Assembly (NCBI GenBank): GCA_030630425.1
Contig: DAOVNB010000002.1
Span: 1-18,040 of the forward strand
DNA from: an archaeon
Lineage (GTDB): Archaea > EX4484-52 > B79-G9
DNA: 18,040 nucleotides
Direction of reading: 5' to 3'
The notes under the pieces were generated by a model. The model had not been told where the DNA came from. It searched no databases and was given only the letters and a program-made list of their open reading frames with translations. Each line of letters opens with the position of its first letter. The first letter of the stretch is position 1. Both the position numbers and the translations under genes were made by a program. This document shows positions 11,387 to 18,040 of this stretch, piece by piece.

Positions 11387-14044
11387 ATGGCAGATACTAT
11401 TGTAATTCGGGACAAATACGGAAATATAAAGGCGTCCGGAACAACGGGCAACCTTAAAACTTCTTCTGGAGAGAGATATAACGCCCGTGATAGGTTTAAC
11501 GAATCAACCGTCCGGGCCATGCGGGGCGGCAAAACCATACAAGAAATAAAAGACCAACGGACAAGCGGGAGCCAACATATAATTATTGATGATACGGGCA
11601 ACAGAACCGTAAAAACTGAAAAGACCGCAACATCAAGCCACGCCATACAACGAACAACAACCAAAGGAATACGGATTAACCAAGACCGATATAGACAAAA
11701 ACAGGCAACCGCCCGTTATGTCGGGGCCACAAAGGGAGAAGAAAAGACAATAACCCCCCAAGAACAAAGAGGACAGGCGCGGCAAGACCTTAAATATGCA
11801 AAATCAAGAGCGGACAAATACCGAAATATGGGCGATCATAAAAAAGCACATGAAATTATAACAAAAGAATATATGCCGGCCATGAATGAACTATTTGTTT
11901 CTTCATTTCCAACAGCAAGCGAAGTTAAAGAAAGGGGAAATAAAATAATAAGTCCTGTTGTTTCAGGAACCGATAATTTGGTTAATAAGTTAGGATTAAC
12001 CGGGGGAAGAAAAGAAACAGTAACGCTTGAAATAAAAACAACTCCGGGAAAAACAGAAAAAACAATAATCGAAACAAGAAAAGAATATCCTAATATGTTT
12101 GAAAAAATGGGAATAACCCAAACAAAAGAACAAAAAGAAAATACATATATGAGTTCTCAATTTGGTAAGGGTGTCGCCCGGACGGTTTTAGAAATACCTA
12201 AAACTTCGCTACAATTAGGTGTTGCGGGCGGTACTTTATTTACAGATGTTATAAACGAACCGAAAAAATACACCCCCGAATATGTCGGGGCGGGTGTTGG
12301 TTTAATGGCAACAGGCGTTAAAAAAGGCATAGAAGAAAACCCTGGGGCTTTTTTGGGTTCTGTTGCTGCTTGGGGCGTTGCAGATAAAGGAATTAAAACA
12401 GTTATTCATATACCTAAAACAATACAAAAAAAAGCTATTGATGGGGCTATAATAAACAAACACGGCCACACCATGACAATAGGGGCGGAAAATATCGCAA
12501 AAGAAACCCCGCAAATAATTAAAAAAACATATCAAACAAGCACAAGCAAAGGAAATGTTTTTATTGAAAAAATAGGGACAAAAACAATTAAGGATCCTTT
12601 AAAACTCGCGGATGGCACAATTTTACCAAAAGGAAAATATGACATATTCAATGTTGCCGGGGGTTATATCTCGAAAAGAGGCAAAGCCGTTGTTAAGACA
12701 AAAGGCGGTTATGTTGCGTTTATCAATAAAAACAAAAATGTGTTTGTATCCCACACAAAAGGCAACGCAATAACAGATGTTGAGATGTTCGCCGGTAGAA
12801 AAGCCACTTTTAAGGCCGTTGGGGGCGTAGATGATTTTAAATTAAAAGTACTCAAGAATGAAAAAATATACTCATTTAACCGACACGAAACCCTAATAAA
12901 TGATTTAGGCGTATCAAAACAGCAACAGCAAAACATAGCACGGGTATTTGAAACAAAAAGCGGGGCTATTTCCGGGCTTAAATTACAAAAAGGCGATAGT
13001 GTCGGATTAAGATATAATTTAAATCAAGCCCCCCTAAAAAACAATATATTGGATCGTGGGGGTGTTGCAGCAGCTAAAAAAACAGGAATTAAAATAAAGG
13101 ATCTTCAAAAAGAAAATTGGGATGTTTATTTCTCAAAAAGTAAAAGTTCTGTTGGGGCAAAGGCCAAAACCGGCATTTTTGTAAAACAGGCAGCAAAAGA
13201 AACAAAAGATGTTGCGGGCGGATCCTCATTAAAAACTATTGAAAAATTAGACAAAAAAAGCTTATCTTCTCTTATTGAACCGCTCGAAAAGGCACATATA
13301 AAGATTGCGCATACAGTCCCGCGGGTTGTATCAAAAACAAAAAACGAAATATTAACACCCATAAAAGAAAGTATAAGTTCGGGAATTTCGGGCGCAATAG
13401 GGGTTAAAGAAAAAACAATTACAAAAACCGCCATTATGTTAAGTGCCCCCTTTTCATATAAACAAGCTCAAGAAACAATAACAAAAGAGGCAACTATGAC
13501 AAAAGTTAGAGGGCGAGTAAAACAAAAGAACAAACCCGCTTTTATGCAATTTGTAAGCCCTGCAACCGCAATAACAGTAAAACAAACACAGCGACAAAAT
13601 ATAAAATTATTACAAGGGCAAATGCAGGGACAAAAACAAGCAATAAGACCCATACAAGAAATCGCCCCGAGTATGCCGGCACCAATTACGCCACCGGCAA
13701 AAAGAACAGGAGTTAAATTTAACCCAATAAAACCGCCAATAATGGAAACAGGATTTAAAAAACCACCTTTTGGTTTTGGTTCTGACAGGGATACAGGCCC
13801 TAAAAGAAAAAAAATATCTGTTGGATCCCCCACCGTTAAACGCAAAAAGGACATAAACCCGCTTTATGGTTGGGGGGCGGTTGCCCGTTTTGAAAGTATG
13901 TTTGGGAGAAAAGCCATACACCCGAAAAAAACAGAAAAAGAGAAAAGCAAGTTTAAAAAACACTTACGGCGTAGTGGTTTAGTTTTAGACTACAAAATGC
14001 CGGGGTTAAAATCATTATCTAAAAAAAAGAGGTTTTCATTATGA
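11387..14044 (+). CDS. Large basic protein of unknown function, 885 aa (probable structural protein)
   Basis: No signal peptide or clear membrane helix at the N-terminus (MADTIVIRDKYGNIKASG). Residues 1-190 are polar and basic; 278-341 are Gly/Ala-rich and moderately hydrophobic (GVAGGTLFTDV, VGAGVGLMATGV, FLGSVAAWGVADKG). The middle has many short strand-like segments; about 725-745 is Gln-rich (QTQRQNIKLLQGQMQGQKQA). The last 85 residues carry repeated basic clusters (KRKKIS, KRKKDI, KFKKHLRRSG, LSKKKRF). No enzymatic motif. It heads the structural operon, with weak ribosome site, and couples to coat-like protein 2 by ATGA. A virion interior, DNA-compacting or tail-associated role is inference. 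Confidence 0.8.
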   Translation: MADTIVIRDKYGNIKASGTTGNLKTSSGERYNARDRFNESTVRAMRGGKTIQEIKDQRTSGSQHIIIDDTGNRTVKTEKTATSSHAIQRTTTKGIRINQDRYRQKQATARYVGATKGEEKTITPQEQRGQARQDLKYAKSRADKYRNMGDHKKAHEIITKEYMPAMNELFVSSFPTASEVKERGNKIISPVVSGTDNLVNKLGLTGGRKETVTLEIKTTPGKTEKTIIETRKEYPNMFEKMGITQTKEQKENTYMSSQFGKGVARTVLEIPKTSLQLGVAGGTLFTDVINEPKKYTPEYVGAGVGLMATGVKKGIEENPGAFLGSVAAWGVADKGIKTVIHIPKTIQKKAIDGAIINKHGHTMTIGAENIAKETPQIIKKTYQTSTSKGNVFIEKIGTKTIKDPLKLADGTILPKGKYDIFNVAGGYISKRGKAVVKTKGGYVAFINKNKNVFVSHTKGNAITDVEMFAGRKATFKAVGGVDDFKLKVLKNEKIYSFNRHETLINDLGVSKQQQQNIARVFETKSGAISGLKLQKGDSVGLRYNLNQAPLKNNILDRGGVAAAKKTGIKIKDLQKENWDVYFSKSKSSVGAKAKTGIFVKQAAKETKDVAGGSSLKTIEKLDKKSLSSLIEPLEKAHIKIAHTVPRVVSKTKNEILTPIKESISSGISGAIGVKEKTITKTAIMLSAPFSYKQAQETITKEATMTKVRGRVKQKNKPAFMQFVSPATAITVKQTQRQNIKLLQGQMQGQKQAIRPIQEIAPSMPAPITPPAKRTGVKFNPIKPPIMETGFKKPPFGFGSDRDTGPKRKKISVGSPTVKRKKDINPLYGWGAVARFESMFGRKAIHPKKTEKEKSKFKKHLRRSGLVLDYKMPGLKSLSKKKRFSL

Positions 14045-14259
14045 GAAGAAAAGGACAGCTAACTTTTGACGGCATCTTAATGGGCTTTTTGCTACTTGTT
14101 GTTTATGTCGCCCTATTGCCCGCAATAAATGAAATGGTTAGTACGGCGTTGGGGCTTACAAGCGGCATGACATCGGTTATTCTGATATTGTTCCCTTTGT
14201 TTATGCTATTGGGGATAATACGCGGAATGTGGGGTTATGGCTCATTTACAAGCGGTTAA
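14041..14259 (+). CDS. Spindle-shaped-virus-like coat protein 2 with prepilin-like N-terminus, 72 aa
   Basis: Two hydrophobic helices (about 11-27 and 43-62) flank a polar turn (NEMVSTALGLTSG), with a Pro at the end of the first helix and FPLF in the second, as in coat-like protein 1 (11117-11305). The N-terminus MRRKGQLTFDG resembles a class III (archaeal prepilin) signal, [KR]-G-|-Q-L before a hydrophobic stretch, suggesting cleavage by a prepilin peptidase. Start by ATGA overlap, with AGAGGTTTTCATT as leader. Major or minor capsid protein is the best guess. A pilin-like protein is the alternative, and the two ideas are not exclusive. Confidence 0.7.
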   Translation: MRRKGQLTFDGILMGFLLLVVYVALLPAINEMVSTALGLTSGMTSVILILFPLFMLLGIIRGMWGYGSFTSG

Positions 14260-14271
14260 GGGGGTGGTTTC

Positions 14272-14439
14272 ATGGAACGATACAATGTAACGCGAAAGAA
14301 GAACGGACAGTATAAAGATGTTAAAAAAGTGTCTAATCGTCGCACTAAAAATCGCGATAGGATAGACGACGACGGATTTACAGACCAACGCGGAATAAAA
14401 AATTTGTCTTTGTTTAAACGCATAAAAAGGTGTTTTTAA
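14272..14439 (+). CDS. Small basic protein, 55 aa
   Basis: ATG 14272 follows GGGGGTGG. The protein is rich in Arg/Lys/Asn (MERYNVTRKKNGQYKDVKK, SNRRTKNRDRIDDDG) and ends SLFKRIKRCF, like the 59-aa protein at 245-424 (SLKRMKRFL). The DNA of the two gene ends is nearly the same. Its stop overlaps the next start (TAATG). Too short for standard gene finding. A basic internal virion or DNA-binding peptide is plausible; not proven. Confidence 0.65.
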   Translation: MERYNVTRKKNGQYKDVKKVSNRRTKNRDRIDDDGFTDQRGIKNLSLFKRIKRCF

Positions 14440-14642
14440 TGTCTAAATTTATGCAGATAATCGGCAAAGTTGGTAAGAAAATAGGAACCGCTATTAATGA
14501 TTATCGTAAGGAAAAGGCCGAAGAACGAAAAATCTATAAAGACGCTGCAAAGCAGGAAAAAAGAAAACAAATACGCTTAAAAGCAAAAAAAGACATACGC
14601 GACAAAAACAAAAGAAAAAAGGATCTTTGGGGCGACTTATGA
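14439..14642 (+). CDS. Basic coiled-coil protein, 67 aa
   Basis: The ATG at 14439 overlaps the previous stop and has AAAAGGTG just upstream; an in-frame GTG at 14430 is less likely. An amphipathic N-terminus (MSKFMQIIGKVGKKIGTAI) is followed by a long helix made almost only of Lys/Glu/Arg/Ala (RKEKAEERKIYKDAAKQEK, then KRKQIRLKAKKDIRDK) ending KRKKDLWGDL. Net charge is strongly positive, so it likely binds DNA or membrane. It couples to the spike gene by ATGA. A virion nucleoprotein role is plausible by analogy with basic VP2-like proteins. Confidence 0.7.
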   Translation: MSKFMQIIGKVGKKIGTAINDYRKEKAEERKIYKDAAKQEKRKQIRLKAKKDIRDKNKRKKDLWGDL

Positions 14643-17482
14643 ATAAAAAACTGTTAATAGGATTATGTATATTCTTATTAGCGATTAGCCCGGCGTATGC
14701 GTGGGACGACGCAAATTATGGATACAGGAAAGCCATAAACACAAGCGGGAGTACAAACAACGATTACCAAGTGGTTTTTAATTGGACTTATTCGCCAAAC
14801 CAACAGGCAGACATGGACGATTTTAAATGTTATTCGGAGGGCGGCGTTTTGCTTAATCATTGGGTGGAAAATAAAAGCGATAGTGAGTGGGCGTATATTT
14901 GGCTTAAAATGGATACAACCACAGCAAGCACCATAAAAGCATATTGTTATTACGGTTATGTATCCGCAACGAGTTTAAGCAATATTGATACAACTATGTT
15001 GTTCGGTGATGATTTTAACGACGCGTCGGTTAATGCCTCTAAATGGGCGGAACATTCAAGCTTAAACACCGGAACCATGACCGAAAGCGGCGGCGAGTTT
15101 ATCGTAACCGGCGGTGCGGCGAATTATGAATTGGTACACGGGCAAACCGAATTTAGTTACCCGGTAATTTTAGAGGGTAAAATTAAAATGAACGAAAGCG
15201 GTTCGAGTTCGTGGTTTGGTTTAGACGACCGCGCCCCAAGTGGCGGGGCAGATGGGGGAATCGACCAAGCAGTATTTTTTTACTCTACATCAAGCCAATA
15301 TCGAACTATGTTAGATGGTTCGGCGACCGCAACAGCAAGAGCGGACAGTTTGGATACATATAAAAGAACAAAAATTGAATATATAAGCACTACTTCGACA
15401 AAATTTTATATAACTGATATGACAACACCAAAATGGACTTCAACCGGAGACCGACCGACCGATAATATGGGGGTTTATTTTGCAGCTTGTACTGTTTCAA
15501 ATGTTATAACTTCTGACTGGCTCTTTATTAGAAAATACAACACAACAGAACCGACAATATCCATAGGCATAGAAGAAAACCAAACAGGCAATACCCCCCC
15601 AAGCATAACAATAAACACCCCGGGAAATACGACATACTATACAACTTCAATACCGGTTAATATTACCGTTTCGGATACCGACAGCCCCGCGTTTTGGTGT
15701 GCTATATATAACGACGGGGTATTATTACAGAATGAAACCACAAACACCACATACACAACAACCTTGACAAAAACCGGCGGGGCGCATAATGTAAGCGTTC
15801 ATTGTGACGATTACACCGTCACAAGCGACGACGCAGAATATTATTATGTTTTCATGGGGCTTAATGTATCCCTTTTTGACGGTGGGACAGGGGCAACACT
15901 TACAAGTTGGAATATATACGCAACCAACGGGACTTTTAATTATTCGGATACGGGCCTTACAAACCCGACATTAATTGATATTTTCGATTTACCCACAGGA
16001 TCCGTTAATATTACTTTTGAAAAGCCCGGGGGGAATTACCAAAACAGCACATACACCCACACTCTTAATAATTCCGCGCTTGTAGAACTTGCAGCAGATG
16101 TTTATTATAATCAATATTTCTATATCCGGGACATTGACACAGACGCCCTTATATCAAGTTCAAATATTGAATTAACCAACGGCACAAATACAACAAACGG
16201 GAATTTGTCGGCGGGTTCTGTTACCTTTGGCCTTGATGTAATCCCGTGGGGAACTGTAAATATTACGGGTTCCGCTTTTGGTTATGCCCCCAACACAACA
16301 GAAATAACAATTAATGGATCTTCCCAAATATCATATACAACCTATTTGAGAAAAGCGGGTTTGTATCTCGAGGCGAAAGACGAAGAAACATACGCAGCTT
16401 TAACCTTTAATATAACGATTTTAAACTCGACAACTTCGGAAACATGGACGGAGCAGACCGCATTTAATAAGGATTATACACAGTTGGCGACCGGCTACAT
16501 CACAATAAAGGTTACGGCCACAGACTACCCCCAACGCAATTATTACGCAACCATGACGCAATACACCGCATTAAGTTTTGACGCTTATTTATTGAAAGAA
16601 ACAACGGGCCATAATGTGGCTATGGTAATTTTAAACAATAATGATGTTCCGCTACAAAGCGCAACAGTTACAGCAACGAAATTTATTAATGGATCGTGGG
16701 TTTCAGTAGAACAGGGCGAAACGGACAGTTCCGGGACAACTAATTTATTTTTGGATATGTACACCCAATACAAAATAAAAATAGAACATGGCGACATTGT
16801 AACCTTTTACAGGACATTAACCCCCTCTGCAAATTCTTATACTTTCCGGGTGTCCGGGCAGATAGAATTAAATTTTTATAATCTGTTCGAGGGGATCAGT
16901 TATTCAATAATTCCCATACAAAACAGCATTTTAACAGAACAGACAAATTTAAGTTTTGTGATAAGTTCGGCAACGGGGGAGTTGGAATATTTCGGGTATA
17001 TTGTTGAAGATAACGACCATAACGAAATCACAACAGGTTTAATTGATTCTTCGCCGAGCGGGGCAGAAATGATTTATGAGTTGGATATTTCAGCTTTAAA
17101 TTATTCTGTTGGGGACAATATTTATTTTTATACTTATTTCAAAAGAGCAGACACAGACGAGGCGACGTATACCCGCTATTGGATAAATAAAACATATGTC
17201 ATTTGGATTTACACCGACAGCAACACGACAATTATTGACGCATTGGATCAGTTTAGCGCGGAGAACACAAGCGAACTTGCGATGTTGTTTATAGCAACTA
17301 TGATAATGGCGTTATCGTTGGGTGGTTTGGGGGTTATGATCCAGCGCGTAGATGTGGCTATGTTGGTGGCCTTAATGGAATTGGGCGTTTTTGTTATGAT
17401 TGGTTGGGTTCCGTTCTTTGCGGGTTCTGTTGCCGGGCTTTTCGGTATTATAATATTATTTTCGTATGTGATGGGTGGTTAA
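14639..17482 (+). CDS. Secreted DUF2341/LamG-like surface (spike) protein with C-terminal anchor, 947 aa
   Basis: Start ATG 14639 (ATGA overlap); an in-frame codon at 14627 is unlikely since the signal sequence begins here. Signal peptide at 1-21 (cleavage after AYA). Residues 22-120 match DUF2341 (WDDANYGYRKAI, the DDFKCYS segment, WAYIWLKMDT, YCYYGY). A LamG/ConA-like sandwich follows at about 122-310 (DDFNDASVNASKW). An Ig-like domain lies at about 318-405 (PPSITINTPGNTTYYTT), then repeated carboxypeptidase-regulatory-like beta modules to about 740 with many N-x-S/T sequons. The last 70 residues have three membrane helices. It is probably the virion attachment protein. PAV1, as I recall, carries LamG-type large proteins, supporting a spindle-virus link. 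Confidence 0.85.
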   Translation: MNKKLLIGLCIFLLAISPAYAWDDANYGYRKAINTSGSTNNDYQVVFNWTYSPNQQADMDDFKCYSEGGVLLNHWVENKSDSEWAYIWLKMDTTTASTIKAYCYYGYVSATSLSNIDTTMLFGDDFNDASVNASKWAEHSSLNTGTMTESGGEFIVTGGAANYELVHGQTEFSYPVILEGKIKMNESGSSSWFGLDDRAPSGGADGGIDQAVFFYSTSSQYRTMLDGSATATARADSLDTYKRTKIEYISTTSTKFYITDMTTPKWTSTGDRPTDNMGVYFAACTVSNVITSDWLFIRKYNTTEPTISIGIEENQTGNTPPSITINTPGNTTYYTTSIPVNITVSDTDSPAFWCAIYNDGVLLQNETTNTTYTTTLTKTGGAHNVSVHCDDYTVTSDDAEYYYVFMGLNVSLFDGGTGATLTSWNIYATNGTFNYSDTGLTNPTLIDIFDLPTGSVNITFEKPGGNYQNSTYTHTLNNSALVELAADVYYNQYFYIRDIDTDALISSSNIELTNGTNTTNGNLSAGSVTFGLDVIPWGTVNITGSAFGYAPNTTEITINGSSQISYTTYLRKAGLYLEAKDEETYAALTFNITILNSTTSETWTEQTAFNKDYTQLATGYITIKVTATDYPQRNYYATMTQYTALSFDAYLLKETTGHNVAMVILNNNDVPLQSATVTATKFINGSWVSVEQGETDSSGTTNLFLDMYTQYKIKIEHGDIVTFYRTLTPSANSYTFRVSGQIELNFYNLFEGISYSIIPIQNSILTEQTNLSFVISSATGELEYFGYIVEDNDHNEITTGLIDSSPSGAEMIYELDISALNYSVGDNIYFYTYFKRADTDEATYTRYWINKTYVIWIYTDSNTTIIDALDQFSAENTSELAMLFIATMIMALSLGGLGVMIQRVDVAMLVALMELGVFVMIGWVPFFAGSVAGLFGIIILFSYVMGG

Positions 17483-17866
17483 ATGAACGGGGCCGCAATT
17501 TTGATTATGATGTTAATGTTTAACTTCCTTACGGTTATGGGGGGCTATGCCGATAATAGTTTATTGAATAAATTTATTATTGTGGATACGACAGAAGAAA
17601 CCGTTATATCATCAAATGAGCTTACAGACGCGATAAATACGGATTTCAACAATACCGGATCCGTGACTATTACAAACATAATGAGTAGTTACAGTCCGCT
17701 TATTTTTATGTGGAATTTCTTTATTTTTATATTGGGTACCTTGTTTGCGCCGTTTATGGTTTTCGGTTTCGGGTTGCCTTTGATGTTTGCGGTTCCGCTG
17801 TTCATAATGTGGTTTATAACTTATATGTTCTGCATATACGCATTACTCCGGGGGGTGTCGTTCTGA
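17483..17866 (+). CDS. Membrane protein with small ectodomain, 127 aa
   Basis: The ATG abuts the spike stop, with GGGTGG upstream. Helix 1 spans about 4-20, an outer segment 22-68 is acidic and Asn/Thr-rich (DTTEETVISSNELTDAI) with one sequon (NNTG), and helices 2 and 3 span about 71-95 and 98-122. Its stop overlaps the next start (TGATG). It likely pairs with the spike in the envelope, given their adjacency, but no family is recognised. Confidence 0.78.
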   Translation: MNGAAILIMMLMFNFLTVMGGYADNSLLNKFIIVDTTEETVISSNELTDAINTDFNNTGSVTITNIMSSYSPLIFMWNFFIFILGTLFAPFMVFGFGLPLMFAVPLFIMWFITYMFCIYALLRGVSF

Positions 17867-18040
17867 TGGTTGCAGGGTACACAACAACAGAATTTTACGA
17901 CATTATTATACAGAATTTCACAACCTATGTTACGGGTTCTGCGGTATTGACCGGGCTTTTGATATTCACGGGTTTGTTAATATTGTTTGTCAAAACAGGG
18001 TTCCCACTTCCTATAATCCTTGTAATAATGATACCTTTAG
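17866..18040 (+). CDS. Small three-TM membrane protein, 5' part (continues at 1)
   Basis: The first 58 codons of the 93-aa protein completed at 1-248. The start overlaps the preceding stop (TGATG) and the protein begins MVAGYTTTEFYDIII. The window ends inside the gene because the circular unit has been read past its join; 17900-18040 repeats 1-141. See the entry at 1-248 for the helices. Unknown function; last membrane gene of the structural operon. Confidence 0.85.
   Translation, partial: MVAGYTTTEFYDIIIQNFTTYVTGSAVLTGLLIFTGLLILFVKTGFPLPIILVIMIPL
17900..18040. repeat. Terminal direct repeat (circular join), right copy
   Basis: Identical over 141 bases to positions 1-141, so the window holds one full circle plus this overlap. 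Confidence 0.93.

Noticed and set aside
13468..13963. Long minus-strand frames within the 885-aa gene
   Set aside because: Mirror images of a continuous plus-strand gene; compositions (Cys/Phe-rich) are typical of antisense frames.

Overview
The window is a complete circular genome written slightly more than once. Bases 1-141 are repeated exactly at 17900-18040, and a small membrane-protein gene reads across the join, so the unit is about 17,899 bp. The genes look archaeal: starts follow GGTG/GAGGTG ribosome sites complementary to the archaeal 16S 3' end, promoters have TATA boxes, stop and start codons overlap (ATGA, TAATG), and GTG and TTG starts occur. The most likely identity is an archaeal spindle-shaped virus (fusellovirus/PAV1-like in size and gene content) or its provirus or episome form. 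The main reasons are two tiny two-helix hydrophobic proteins resembling SSV1 VP1/VP3 coat proteins, a large secreted DUF2341/LamG-like surface protein with a C-terminal membrane anchor, a P-loop ATPase and a tyrosine integrase. The host cannot be named from sequence; an AT-rich euryarchaeon or similar is an inference.

Layout. (1) 1-620: the end of the structural operon (the join-spanning membrane protein and a 59-aa basic protein), then a convergent small membrane-protein gene. (2) 750-1658, minus: the tyrosine integrase, divergent from the next block across a promoter/operator region. (3) 1787-7342, plus: a long string of small, mostly unknown genes. It holds a 44-aa coiled-coil protein, a possible 144-aa protein ending in an iteron-like repeat array, a ribbon-helix-helix protein just downstream of that array, several zinc-finger microproteins, an HD-domain phosphohydrolase, a roughly 250-base stretch packed with perfect hairpins, a run of small membrane proteins, a winged-helix protein and a one-TM protein. 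(4) 11305 down to 7453, minus: a tightly overlapping operon that starts with coat-like protein 1 and ends with the ATPase, probably the particle assembly or DNA packaging module. (5) 11387 through 17866 and across the join, plus: the structural operon, with an 885-aa basic protein, coat-like protein 2, two small basic proteins, the 947-aa spike and two membrane proteins.

The two large operons diverge from one promoter region (11306-11386) containing TTACTTTTAAGTAA. A near-identical motif lies in the other divergent region, beside the integrase, suggesting a shared regulator. No replication initiator or polymerase was recognised. The repeat array at 2306-2414 with its RHH protein, and the hairpin cluster at 4828-5076, are the best candidates for replication or control elements. 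All family assignments are from reading motifs by eye; no search was run.
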